From contig NW_024735554.1 in assembly GCF_018991925.1 (NCBI RefSeq), forward strand, positions 3,055,670 through 3,119,669: 64,000 nt of DNA, read 5' to 3'. The translations under genes were made by a program, and so were the position numbers. Under the pieces are notes generated by a model, which was given only the letters and a program-made list of their open reading frames with translations, made no database searches and was not told the DNA's origin. Source of the stretch: Homarus americanus (taxonomy: Eukaryota > Arthropoda > Malacostraca > Decapoda > Nephropidae). Shown one piece after another: positions 8,593 to 21,237 of this stretch (its first letter is position 1; every line of letters starts with the position of its first letter).

Positions 8593-10359
8593 ATGTAACA
8601 CCATTTATTATTATTATGATATGATATGATGTATTTACCGCCATTCAGTATTATGACATGATGTACCTAACCCCATGTGCTATTATTTTTGGTGCTGTTT
8701 TGTAATATGTATCCCAATATATTTTTTTTATGAAGGTGTGTCACATTCTAGTTGTATGTTAACAGATTTCCATTTCTTTTACCCAATCCTGACCACCGGT
8801 AGGGAATTATTTTTCTATTTTTATTGATATAATTGGTGCAATGTTTTGTATGAGCATTTATACTTTATATTAATGATTTAATGTGTATGTCACTACTTAC
8901 GTGTTTTCTGAACGTTACCGCATAATGTAAATCTTGGGGAAGGGGGAAGCTTTGTAATGATCATGATAATAGCTAACCTGAAAACCTTAAGGATTCATAT
9001 TACGCTCAAACGTCCACAAAACCTTCTGAGTCCCCCAGTGGAAACGTCCCCCGTTTTCTCTGTTTCCCCGTCTTTGTCTATGGGAGCTTGGAATATAATC
9101 CGCGGATTTAGTAGCAGACGCTGTATGCTGGGACCTGTTGCCATCCAACCCTTTGTAATCAATTTAATTTTGCTTTTGATAGCTGAGTCAGAGCATTGTT
9201 AGTGAAGATAATAGTAGAGAATGAAAATGAGTTCATAGTCTCAATTTCAACATCAGAGTGTACCGTAAATTAATTCATCGAAATAGGAGTAGGTGGACTC
9301 CCTGGCCTAGTTTGAGTGAGGGCGCCGCGGGCATTTCTACCGTTAGTGAGTGCCCGTCCCTTCATCCATACAGGTATGCCATTCCACGCTGTGTTGTAAT
9401 TTGCCCTACTTTAAGTGATTTGACCCAATTAATAGTTGATTGTGCAAGTGTTACAGTAACGTAGTTGATATGCTCTGAGTGAAGTCATATTTACGTCTTT
9501 AACGTCCCCTGAAACGTGATGTTGTCACCGGTTAGTGAGTGCCCGTCCCTTCATCCATACAGGTCCCTAACGCAGCCTAGGCCGTGTCTGTAGGGTGGAT
9601 GTTGTATCCACAATGTCTGGGGAGATGTCCGAGGTCCAGTAGGATCTGTTACCTTCGTGAGACCCGGCCGTCAGACACTTCAGACCACCTATAGCCCCCA
9701 TAGCTGGCTCGTCTGGCCCTAACGCTCGGCCGGCGAGGTGACCCCGGATCACCAAGCCACACACCACTACCAGCCCCCATCATTGGTGGATGAGTGTCTA
9801 ACTCAGTAGGGCTATTTGTGTGGTGGAATTAATCCACTGGGATCCCCAGAGTTCGTCGGAAAGTACTCCATGGTGGCTGGACCCCATGGCTGTTGCTTGA
9901 GTATCACCCCTGACGACTGAGTGTTGTAGTGGCAGTTGCCCTGGTCTTTATGGTGCTAAGTGACTATAATAGTTGTGTTATTGAGTATGTCCACCCAGTA
10001 GGGTTGGAAGTGTTATTATGTCCACCCAGTAATGGTGTGAGTATGTTGAGCCTGAGGGCCTAGTACTAGATTTCGTCTGTTGGTACAAACAAATTCTTTC
10101 TCCTAATTTCATATTCATGTTCAAATAAACTTTGTATTTGTATAACTGTGTCTTATTATTTACCTACAGTGTTTACCGTTATTTCTTCCCTATTGCTTGA
10201 TACTATCATTACATCTACCCACGAGCCTCCTATCGTCACGCTACCAATGGTAATAAGTATAAGAGTAAAAGGAATTGTTACGGGCACACAGAGGCCCTAA
10301 TAAATGGTGGCAGTTCAGGCCCTCATAAATGGTGGCAGTAGCAGCCCTCATAACAACAT
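8593..10359. other. Sequence between the two LTR-like copies
   Basis: No convincing coding sequence. It holds TATGATATGATG words (8595-8680), a 34-bp direct repeat pair (9342-9375, 9531-9564), an AATAAA with TTGTATTTGTAT near 10120-10145, and a tandem AAATGGTGGCAGT (about 10303-10340). TGGTGGCAG can resemble a tRNA primer-binding site, so part may be another retroelement remnant. Confidence 0.4.
9342..9564. repeat. Perfect 34-bp direct repeat pair, 189 bp apart
   Basis: GTTAGTGAGTGCCCGTCCCT followed by TCATCCATACAGGT is present at 9342-9375 and 9531-9564 without mismatch. Flanks are unrelated apart from a few bases. The architecture resembles the 171-bp pairs in the neighbouring LTR-like copies. 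Confidence 0.85.
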
Positions 10360-10363
10360 GCCC

Positions 10364-12089
10364 TATACTGCCAGACTTGGGGTCACTAATGCGAAGGGGG
10401 AATACTGAACTCTAATCTTAATTTCTCAGGGTCGCTGCCACCAGACCCCCTCTGGACAGCATGTAGCTCGTTAGGTAGCGTGCAGGGTGGACTAGGCATT
10501 GGGTTAGGTTTTCCATTGACCAGATCGATAAGGGGAAAGAAGGGTGAAACCATAACATGTCTTAATTAATTTATTCCTTATAAAGCATACTGGTAAAAAA
10601 CATACAAATGAATTGGTCTTCCTCAGAAGAACAACGAAAATGTTGGTTACCCAGATGGGCACCAGACGTCTTACATTAATGGCGTGTCATCCACATACTT
10701 ATTGCATAACAATCTGTGACCACCTTACCTCGGTCATTCCTTCTTACACTACCCCTTAACACATCAGACTGCTCCACCTGTATGGAATATAGCACCGTCG
10801 GTTATCATACATAGTAGCACCCTCTCAACACACCCGTTACCCTCCACACCTGCAGGTATGGGACTCCTTGTAATTTCTAGGTATACCTAACAGGCACCTC
10901 GTTCGCACACCGCCATGGATGGGAAGAGACGAGGGCTACACCAAGAGACATGCCAGTACTATTTCTACGCCTGGTATTATAGGTCGCTCCAAGTGACGAC
11001 CGCGGAGTTTCTCAAGCGTTTCCTTATTTGTTCTACTCATTTGGGGTGGTGTGCTGGGGATCCACAGGTTCACAGTGGAAGTGCCTGACCACTGTGGTGT
11101 GGCCTTCACATGGCTGACGCCCGGTAGGCGCTCAGAACGCGTCGTCCTGTATTGGGAGAAGTCGAGGCATCACTGAGAATACTGCCGGAGGGGCTTTCGT
11201 CACCACACATTAGTACACTATGACTTCACTTTATGACATCAGGCAAGGTTTTAAGATGTAAAAACTGCTAGATAAGTCCTTTTTAGGGCTGAATAAAGCA
11301 TGATAAAGGACACTGACCTGTATTGGGAGAAGTCGAGGCATCCCTGAGGGTGAAGTCCCGACTCCCCCCTCCTCTCCGTTTAGGCCTACAGTTTCCAATC
11401 TTCAGTTTTCACTTTGGATTCTTATGGTTCCCACATCTCCATTTTCCTATCTATTGTGACCTCATGCTTTAGAAATACATATCTTAATACTAAATTACAC
11501 ACTAAGGTAAGGGTCTGGTTTGCTAGTTCCTGGGTAAATTCATTGGGTTATAATATCAACGCGGCACACCCGAGGCGGCCTAGGCGCCAACCCAAACAAA
11601 GCCTAGCATCGTATTTTCATGGCGTGGGTATACAAGATATTCTTTTTGAAGCATAGTTTCTAGATCACTTCCAACACTTCACATAGTTCTGATACCTTTA
11701 TCCTTTTTCCAGATCATTGTTCTCATGTATTTTCATATGATATCTGTGGAAGTTATGTTCGCTACACGTTCACAGACGTAAATAGTATGACCTTCAAACC
11801 ATGATCCACACTTAGTCCTACAGTACACTAGCCCGGCTCAACTGGACTTTCCCAATCATCTTATGGATACCCTGAATTCTCCTTAATGCTATGAATACAT
11901 ACAATTAACATTATATAACTGTACCTGGGTACAATACAACACATGGTCTAGGAACATTGAGTAGGTGAATTATCCTTTAACAGTGTTTCCCGTTTTCTGA
12001 GATTCTACAAGCGCGGTGGATTTGAATGTTATACAGCGTAATATGAATTAAATGAGGTTTTTAGGAATGACAATGATGTGCGCAGTACA
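10364..12089. mobile_element. LTR-like element, copy 2 (1726 bp)
   Basis: Second copy of the element at 6707-8588, same orientation. It starts TATACTGCCAGACTTGG, ends GTGCGCAGTACA and is flanked by the 4-bp duplication GCCC (10360-10363, 12090-12093). The different duplications show that copies 1 and 2 inserted independently, rather than being the paired LTRs of one provirus. The middle, about 11070-11370, is much more diverged from copy 1 than the ends. Confidence 0.7.
11146..11348. repeat. Pair of 32-bp direct repeats, 171 bp apart (copy 2)
   Basis: CCTGTATTGGGAGAAGTCGA plus 12 bases occurs at 11146-11177 and 11317-11348 with one difference. Position and spacing equal the pair in copy 1, yet the repeated sequence differs between copies. 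Confidence 0.85.
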
Positions 12090-12093
12090 GCCC

Positions 12094-13865
12094 ATGCCAG
12101 TGGATTTTATTTATACACACATATTATATATCAGGTATTCTATTTATGTATGGATTATTGAAGAGAAACTCTTATTGTATTCTTTATAAGAATTTAAATG
12201 TAGTAGCCTACATATTCAACAGTTATTGATTGCATTAAATTGAATAGCTATGCTACCTTTATTGTCTAACAATTATATTTACTTGTTACATGTTTTTTAT
12301 CAGTTTAGGCAGCAAATGTAAGAACCATTTACAGAAAAAATGAACATCATCAAATTAAAAAGACATACTGTACACTGTACAGTATATGCAAAATATAAGA
12401 CTACTCATAACAACCAGAAGCAGCAACAATTAAAGCATAACATGAACAAGTGCGCAACAATTACTAATACACATTTTAAATACCAAAAATAAAAAAAGAC
12501 ATCCATGCATAACTTGCTGAGAACAGTAACTGCTACTGTACATAGTGTAAGCCAAAGCAAAAAGCAGCCATGCAAAACAAAATTGCTTAAGACAAGCATA
12601 TACAACAATATACTGCATGAGATTAGGTCAGTATTGTTGGATGTTCAAATCACACATTTCTACATTATGCTGTGAAACATTTATCATTACCTGATGCTAA
12701 TATCTCACTGGTGAACATATGGAGTAGTACTCATATGTGTACTGCAGTAAATTTTAAATACTGTATTTAGCATTATCTAAATGTATTTTTTATGGGATTA
12801 GCTCACCAGGGCACAGGTCAATGACCCACATCAGGGCCTGGGGCGAAAATATAATAATAATAATAATAATTGTTAAAAATTAATAAAAAATAATATAAAT
12901 AATAATAATAATAATATAATAATAATTATAAAAAATAAATAAATAAATTAACAAAATCAATAGTGAGAAACAAATGTATGTTGTGTTGTCAAAGTAAGGG
13001 AAACAATTGAGACCCAGCATTTGTGTGTAAATGAGGCAGAAAGTCAGATCAGCAACTTGGTCAAAATTTTTGTGATGCCATATGGCAGCAGGGTCTACCA
13101 TTAGACAACACTTTATGCTTCCAATATCTTCCCAGGCGGTAGTACCTCCCTGTTTCATAGCTGCCTTGTAACACGTATTTGTTAGAGTATTGCAAAATTA
13201 TTGGGTTAATTCATGTTCATAATTTTGTTAGCTGAAGTATGGCTACCAGAAAGCATCGTTTCTGAAAGCAATGAATATAGACATATCAGCCTTTTAAAAA
13301 TCATTGAAAACTCCAAATGCCGATTGTAAGAGACACGCAACACTGAGGACAAGGCCAAGACTGGGACGAAAAGCACACCAAACTTTGCACCAGGACTCTT
13401 TTTGATGAAACCTGGCGACAAATGGGAGTGTGGGCACCTCTGAAACCCTCTCAACTGAGATAGTACTCTGCCTCAACGAGGTAAGGGAGGAGGGAACAGA
13501 AGCCTGAAGAATATGGAATATAACTGGAGTTCAGTTGGAGATGTAAAAAAAAACAAATAAATAAATAAAAAATTACATGTAAAATCGGCTCAGAATGAGC
13601 ACTTACATAAGGGAGAAAGGTTAATAAACTTTATCAGCCTGTATCTCAAAATGAACTTTTATAACTCTCATTAGAATTTCTCCACCAGTTTTTAACTGAT
13701 TTCAATAAAACAAAAACCTTTCCTTAACATAATTACACCTTCCAATTTTTTCTGTCGTGTAACATTTATTTTGGGTTTATTTTATCTCGATATATTGACG
13801 AAAATTTCTTCACATTTTGAAAAATTTATATTCCTAAAACCAAAGATAAAAAAAAAACAGACGTG
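12094..13865. other. AT-rich non-coding stretch
   Basis: No gene I can support. It contains a possible SINE-like piece, GCTCACCAGGGCACAGGTCA near 12801, running into an ATA-rich tract. Short open frames on the minus strand at 12880-13460 are partly protein-like but have no recognisable family or splice context. Confidence 0.4.
12848..12958. repeat. Degenerate ATA/AAT microsatellite
   Basis: About 110 bases of almost pure A/T made of ATA and AATA units with interruptions. Confidence 0.8.
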
Positions 13866-15175
13866 TAATGTCTGTAGTATAAGCTAGGCAAGTTCAGGCG
13901 CTCCAGTCTCTCAGGGTAGCTGACAGTCCCGAGTATATCTCCGGACCAGAAGGGGTGACAGTAATCCAGATGGGGAAGCACTTCACTCTTGTAGATCGTT
14001 ATGAGGGACGGACCGTCTAGAAATCTGAACGACCTTCATATAAGACCCAATAATTTATTTGCCTAATATACCTTCTTCTCGCAATGGCCCGAGAACTTCA
14101 GCTCATTGTCAACAGACACACCTCGGTCCTTCTCACATTCAGTCTCAAATAGTGCAGTTTCTTCATCCCGTTGGGACATATGATACTCCTCCTTACCGTT
14201 GGTACGCCCCAGGTGCATCCTCTTACACTTCGTGACATTGAATCTCAGCAGCCATTTCTTCGACCATTCTTGAAGCCCACAGAGGTCCTTCTGCAGCTCT
14301 TCATAGTCCGCTTGGTTCTTGATTTCCCGAAATAACTTGGCGTCATCGGCAAATATTTGTATGGAGGAGTGTACAAGTAATGTCATTTATGAAACAAACA
14401 AACAACAGCGGGCCCAATACACTGCCCTGTGGTACCCAGCTTGTGACAGGTACGGATGATGATTTCGTGCCATTAATCACCTCACACTGCTTGCGGTCAT
14501 GTAGAAAAGAAAGTCTTCTATCCACGCTAGGACATTTCCCCGAATTCCGTACCCTTCCAGTTTGATTTTCAGCCTTTCGTGGGGTACACTGTCGAAAGCC
14601 TTGGCAAAATCTAGGTAAATATTGTCGATATTACCACCTCGTTCCAGAATATGGGTCCAAATATCCAATACCTTGAGCAATTGTGTTAAGCAGGAGCGCT
14701 CCGGCATAAAACCGCGTTGGCAATCCTTTACAAGGTTGTTTCGTAGTAGATGTTCCATTGCGGCATCTCTGATAATACTCTCAAGTACTTTACATATTAT
14801 GCTGGTCAGGCTCACCGGTCTATAGTTGTTCGTGGAGTGATGATCGCCCTTCTTGAAGATAGGACTCACATAAGCCACTTTCCATTCACTGGGGACCTTT
14901 TGTTCATCCAGGCATTTACAAAACAGGATCTTCAGGGGCTCGGCAAGCTCGTTGCACAACTCTCATAGCACTCTAGGATGCACCATGTCAGGGTCGAGAC
15001 TCTTATGGACCTATACACTGCCCTGTGGCATCTCGCTTGTCACGGGTACACATTACGATTTCGTGTCATTAATTACCACACACTGCTTCGCAGTCCCGAA
15101 GAAAGTCTTCGATCCATGAAAGAAGTGAATCCAGTATCCTTCTAGTTTTATTTTCACCCTTTCATGGGGTACAAT
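13866..15175 (-). pseudogene. Decayed CR1-like LINE reverse transcriptase
   Basis: Minus-strand remains of the same LINE family as 22400-24295. Recognisable pieces are KVPSEWKVAYVSPIFKKGD and [13 protein letters not shown] (within 14477-14959), [18 protein letters not shown] (about 14390-14450) and [20 protein letters not shown] (near 14310-14370). Frameshifts at about 14365-14400 and 14500 and a deletion near 13920 break it. At 15008-15170 a second fragment of the same RT region is joined on, so the copy is rearranged. The 5' endonuclease part is absent. Confidence 0.85.
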
Positions 15176-15350
15176 CAAGCTGTGTAATCAGTCATTTCAC
15201 GTAATGCTTAGAAATTTTAGTCATTCCCCGAAATAAATTGAAAATTTCATGTCATTTTAAAGTCATTTCGTGAAACTACTGAAAGGTTTAGTTGTTCGGA
15301 TTCCGCGAAATGACTGAATGAAAATTCATTTCGAGAAATGATTAAAATTG
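15176..15350. repeat. Alternating GTCATTTCGTGAAATGAC-like motifs
   Basis: Several direct and inverted variants of AGTCATTTCNNGAAATGACT occur here, for example TCATTTCACG, GTCATTTCGTGAAAC, CGCGAAATGACTGAA and TTCATTTCGAGAAATGA. The last two form a partial palindrome. This is probably the end of a small inverted-repeat transposon; no boundary is clear. Confidence 0.45.
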
Positions 15351-15408
15351 TCAGTGGTTCTATTATAAAATTCCAGAAGATTTCCATCACACACACACAC
15401 ACCAGTAC

Positions 15409-15426
15409 CTGTTGGCCTTCTGCATC
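15409..15426 (-). other. Candidate 18-nt microexon
   Basis: On the minus strand a strong pyrimidine tract and acceptor (ttttgttttgttttgcag) is followed by 18 nt encoding DAEGQQ, then gtactggtgtgtgt as a possible donor. I found no partner exon nearby, so this may be chance. Confidence 0.2.
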
Positions 15427-15439
15427 CTGCAAAACAAAA

Positions 15440-16275
15440 CAAAATAATCCGTGGACCTTTTATGGTTGTAATAGGAAAGAACTGGGGATTACAGTCAAAC
15501 CTTAATTCTTTTGGGGGGATTTAGGTCGCTGTGGTCGGGCATCCAGGACGTACACCTCTGGTTAATGATCTTCTATTACATTTTTTTATATTGATGTCGA
15601 CCAAAATACTCTTTATTTTTACCGCAACTTGTAATTTAATAAGCAACTCAGCGCATCCATTACCTGTAGTCCATTTATACAACAGGGAACCAGATGTCGT
15701 TATCTGTAGACTGGGGATTTATGACATAATGAGCTAAATTTTGTGGTGTACATATCTAAGATGTAATCATATTTCTAAGTTTAGCTTAGAGCAAATGTGT
15801 ATAAACATAATCCTCATATTAATTCATCATGAGTCCGTATTATCCGGAGTGTTATTAACTTTTAAGTCTTCTAAGAAATACTAAATTTCATAAATTTCAT
15901 ATGTAGTTACTAATATATATTTGTTTGATAATTTATACAAAATTTCAAAATTCGATGTATTTCTCGGGGAGTGTGGTGGGGGGTCGTTGCCTAGACACCG
16001 GTGTTGTTTTGGTGGGGAATTAGAGCGCAGCGTTTCAGTGCAACATGTACGATAATAACCGTTTACCAACGATAAACACCAAATTTCTAGTTACAAATAT
16101 ACTTCCTAACAAAAGACATATTCATTATATTTTTTTATGTTTAGCAAATAGAAAAATAATAATTTTAAGTTTCTTTTTATTTATCTAGGGAAAGTCACCA
16201 ACGTTCGTCTTCGTAGATATTCTAATGAATCAGTGACTACTTGTGTCTTTTATTTCCCTTCTTTTTGTACACTTT
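15440..16275. other. Non-coding stretch
   Basis: No gene seen. TACAGTCAAACCTTAATTCT at 15491 and TATTATCCGGAGTG near 15838 resemble pieces of Tigger terminal repeats, but no complete element can be drawn. Confidence 0.3.
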
Positions 16276-16278
16276 ATA

Positions 16279-16279
16279 A

Positions 16280-16322
<43 letters not shown>
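16279..16322. repeat. (AAT)n microsatellite
   Basis: About 14 uninterrupted AAT units. Confidence 0.95.
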
Positions 16323-16499
16323 TTGAAACTAATATTTGCCGGTAAATATGGAGAACTCACGAAGATTATACTGGTTATGTCTCCGATGTGGTGTTAAGAG
16401 AGGGTATTATGGTCGAGTCAGCGTAGTTTTAACCCTATTTGTTTTAAAGTCTTTCTTTAAGTGATGTAGTCAGAGATTTTTGAGAATCGGAGCCTAGAT

Positions 16500-19400
16500 A
16501 ATGTTCCTTCACCTGGTAGAGACACACACAAGTAATCCTTCACCTGGTACAGACACACACACTAGTAATCCCTCACCTGGACACTAATCCACCTGCGAAC
16601 CTAGTAATACTTTGTACAGACACACTAGTAATCACCTGGTACAGACACACACACTAGTAATCCCTCAACTGGTAGACACACTCTAGTAATCCTTCACCTG
16701 GTACAGACACACTAGTAATCCTTCACTGGTAAGACACACACTAGTAATCCTTCGTGGTACAGACACACACACTAGTAATCCTTCACCTGGTACACACACA
16801 CTAGTAATCCTTCACCTGTTAAAGACACCACTAGTAATCCTCAACTGGTACAGACACACTGTAATCCTCCTGATACAACACACACTAGTAATCCCTCCTG
16901 GTACAGAAACACTAGTAATCCTTCACCTGGTACACACACACACTAGTAATCCTCAACTGGTACAGAACACACACTAGTAATCCTTCACCTGGTACAGACA
17001 CTGTAATCCCTCAACTGGTACACACAATAGTAATCCCTTCACCTGGTACAGAACACACACTAGTAATCCATCAACTGGTACAGACACACTAGTAATCCTT
17101 CACCTGGTACACACACACTAGTAATCCTTTACCTGGTACCACACACTGTATTCATCTTCCCGGACAGACACACACTAGTAATCCTTCACCTGGTAAAGGA
17201 CACACTAGTAATTCTTCACCTGGTACAGACACACTAGTAATCTCACGATGCAGACACACTAGTAATCCTTCACCTGAACACGACACACCTGTAATCCTTC
17301 ACCCGGTACAGACACACACTAGTATCCTTCACCTGGCAGACACACACTAGTAATCCTTCACCTGATACAGACACACATTAGTAATCCTTCACACCAGACA
17401 CACACTAGTAATCCTTCACCTGGTACAGACACACACTAATATCCTTCACGGTACGGACACACACTAGTAATCCTTCACCTGGTACAGACACACACTAGTA
17501 ATCCTTCACCTGATACAGACACACGTAAATCTCCTTCACCCTGGTGCAGACACACACTAGTAATCCTTCACCTGGCATACAGACACTAGTAATTCTTCAC
17601 CTGGAGAACACCTGTTCCCCCAGGTGCAGACACACACACTAGTAATCCTTCACCTGGTGCAGCACACTAGTAATCCTTCACGGTACAGACACACTAGTAA
17701 TCCTTCACCTGGTGCAGACACACTAGTAATCCTTCCTGGTACAGACACACTAGTAATCCTTCCTGGTGCAGACACACAGTAATCCTTCACCTGGTAAAGA
17801 CACACAGAGTCCTTCACCTGGTACCGACACCACTAGTAATCCTTCACCTGGTGCGAACACACTAGTAATCCTTCACCTGGTACAGACACACACTAGTAAT
17901 CCTTCTGTGCAGACACATTAGTAATCCTTCACCTGGTAAGACACACACTAGTAATCTTCACCTGGTACAGACACTATAATAATCCTTCACCTGGTGCAGA
18001 CACACACTAGTAATCCTTCACCTGATACAGACACACAACAGTAATCCTTCACCTGGTGCAGACACACACTAGTAATCCTTCACCTGATACAGGCACACAC
18101 TAGTAATCCTTCACCTGTGAAGGCACACACTAGTAATCCTTCACCTGATACAGACACACACTAGTAATCCTTCACCTGGTGCAGACACACACAGTAATCC
18201 TTCACGATACAGAGCACACATTAGTAATCCTTCACCTGGTGCAGACACACACTAGTAATCCTTCACCAATGCAGACACACTAGTAATCCTCACCTGGTGC
18301 AGACACATTAGTAATCCTTCACCTGGTACAGACACACGTAATCCTTCACCTGGTAAAACACGTGTTCTACCTGATACAGACACAACTAGTAATCCCTTCA
18401 CCTGGTGCGAACACACTAGTGATCCCACCTGGTAAACACTATAGTAATCTTCACCCGATACGAACACACTAGTAATCTTCACACCTTGTAGAGCACACAC
18501 TAGTAATCCTTCACCTGGTACAGACACACACTAATAATCCTACCTGGTACAGACACACACTAGTAATCCTTCACCTGGTACGAACCCGCATAGTAATCCT
18601 TCACCTTTAGACACACACTAGTAATCCCCTTCACGACACACTGTAATTCTTCACCTGATACAGACACACTAGTAATCCTTACTGGTGCAGAACACACTAG
18701 TAATTCTTCACACCGATACAGACACACTAGTAATCCTTCACCTGGTGCAGACACACACTAGTAATCCTTCACCTGGTACAGACACCACTAGTAATCCTTC
18801 ACCTGGTGCAGACACACACTAGTAATTCTTCACCTGATACAGACACACTAGTAATCCTTCACCCGGTGCAGACACACACTAGTAATTCTTCACCTGATAC
18901 AGACACACTAGTAAATCCTTCTCTCGGTACAGACACACACTAGTAATCTTCACCTGGTGCAGACCACTAGTAATTCTTCACCTGATACAGACACACTAGT
19001 AATCCTTCACCTGGTAAAGACACACACTAGTAATTCTTCACCTGATACAGAACACTAGTAATCCTTCACCTGGTGCAGACACACTAGTAATTCTTACCTG
19101 ATACGAACACACTGATGTCCTTCACCTGGTGCAGACACACACTAATGTTCTTCACCTGGTACAGACACTAATAATCCTTCACCTGGTGACACACATCAAT
19201 CCTTCACTGGTACGAACACTAGTAATCCTACCTGGTACAGACACACTAGTAATCCTTCACCTGGTGCAGACACACTAGTAATTCTTCACCTGATACCGAA
19301 CACTAGTAATCCTTCACCTGGTACAGACACCTGTTCTTATGACCACACTAGTAATCCTTCACCTGATACAGACACACACTAGTAATCCCTCACCTGGTAA

Positions 19401-20885
19401 AGACACACACTAGTAATCCCTCACCTGGTAAAGACACACTAGTAATCCTTCACCCGGTACAGACACACACTAGCAATCCCTCACCTGGTAAAGACACACA
19501 CTAGTAATCCCCTCGCTGGTACCAGACCACCTGGTAATCCCTCACCTGGTACAGACACACTAGTAATCCCTCACCTGATACAGACACACACTAGTAATCC
19601 CTCACCTGGTACAGACACACTAGTAATCCTTCACCTGGTAAAGACACACACTAGTAATCCTTCATCTGGTAGAGACACACACTAGTAATCCTTCACCTGA
19701 TACAGACACACACTAGTAATCCCTCACCTGGTAAAGACACACACTAGTAATCCCTCAACTGGTACAGACACACTAGTAATCCTTCACCTGGTACAGACAC
19801 ACACTAGTAATCCTTCACCTGATACAGACACACACTAGTAATCCCTCACCTGGTAAAGACACACACTAGTAATCCCTCACCTGGTAAAGACACACTAGTA
19901 ATCCTTCACCCGGTACAGACACACACTAGCAATCCCTCACCTGGTAAAGACACACACTAGTAATCCTTCACCTGGTACGGGCACACCTAGTAATCCCTCA
20001 TCTGGTACAGACACACTCTAGTAATCCTTCACCTGAATTGCAGACACACTAGTAATCCTCATCCTGGTACAGACACACACTAGTAATCCTCACCTGGTAC
20101 AGTTACACACTAGTAATCCCTCATCTGGTACAGACACACTCTAGTAATCCTTCACTGGTACAGAACTACACACTAGTAATCCCTCATCTGGCTGGGCTTT
20201 TTACTAGTAATCCCCTCACTGGTACATGTGAACACACACTAGTAATCCCTCATCTGGTACAGACACACTCTAGTAATCCTTCACCTGGTACAGACGCACT
20301 AATGTCCTTCACCAGGTACAGACACACCTATTAATCCCTCTCACTTGGTACAGACACACATTAGTAATCCTTCAACTTCCAGTACAGACACACTAGTAGT
20401 CCCTCCCAGCTGGCTGAACACACACACTAGTAGTCCCCCTCACCTGGGTACAGACACTAGTAGTCCTCTGGCTAATTCTGAACACACACTAGTAGTTCCT
20501 CACCTGGTACAGACACACACTAATCCCTCACCTGGTACAGACACACTAGTAGTCCCTCAGCTGGTACAGACACACACTAGTAGTCCCCTCTTTTTACCTG
20601 GTACAGACACGCTAGTAGTCCCTCAGCTGGTACCCAGACACACTAGTAGTTCCTCACCTGGGTACAGACACACACACCTAGTAGTCCCTCACCTCAGCCC
20701 TCGCCTGGTACAGCCTGGTACAGACACACGTAGTCCCTCGCCTGGTACAGACACACGTAGTCCCTCGCCTGGTACAGACACACGTAGTCCCTCGCCTGGT
20801 ACAGACACACGTAGTCCCTCGCCTGGTACAGACACACGTAGTCCCTCGCCTGGTACAGACACACGTAGTCCCTCGCCTGGTATTG
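16500..20885. repeat. 4.4-kb minisatellite, 29-31-bp unit
   Basis: Tandem units of the form AGTAATCCTTCACCTGG-TACAGACACACACT, with frequent 1-3 base indels. Variants alternate between CTGGTACAG, CTGGTGCAG, CTGATACAG and CTGGTAAAG. A block marked by the rare word TAGCAATCCC occurs at 19471 and again 456 bp on at 19927, showing higher-order duplication. From about 20725 the unit becomes a cleaner 27-bp form (GTAGTCCCTCGCCTGGTACA core) repeated about seven times. Open frames inside it are repeat artefacts. Confidence 0.97.
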
Positions 20886-20924
20886 TCGTACAAGTATTTA
20901 TATTTTAAATTTATATTCTTGGCT

Positions 20925-21030
20925 ACTCGTCAGCCCGCTCGCTTGATAGATGGTCGGTCTGTTCTATCACACACACTGTTGACAAGTACTGGACATGCTC
21001 GGGGTTTCTTTTACACAAGGCATGTGTCCT
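20925..21030 (-). mobile_element. CR1-like LINE 3' fragment
   Basis: CAGCCCGCTCGCTTGATAGA and CACTGTTGACAAGTACTGGA resemble the minus-strand LINE tail at 22430-22500. It is short and diverged. Confidence 0.55.
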
Positions 21031-21237
21031 AACCCTGGAGCCAACGCTACCAGAGGTCAGAGGTTATGGAATAAATATATGAAGTAACATAACTAAGCTA
21101 TAACTAATATCTATACTTAATGAAGTAAGAAAAAGTTAGAAAAAAAAAGGTTGAAGAGTTTACAAGTTAACAGTAGTGGGATAAATTAATAAGAAAATAC
21201 AACTAAAAAATCCCTCCTTTACACATGTACTGTCACT

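Noticed and set aside
6707..12089. One full-length LTR retrotransposon with 5' and 3' LTRs
   Set aside because: Each copy has its own 4-bp flanking duplication and the sequence between them has no gag or pol.
12880..13454. Minus-strand ORFs of 92 and 82 aa with partly protein-like sequence
   Set aside because: No recognised motif, no splice context, and they run into a simple ATA tract.
16500..20885. CRISPR-like array of about 30-bp repeats
   Set aside because: Units are contiguous variants without unique spacers, in a eukaryotic context: a minisatellite.
20345..20908. 187-aa ORF with repeated TRSPSPGTD
   Set aside because: Product of the 27-bp tandem repeat being a multiple of three; no start context or non-repeat domain.
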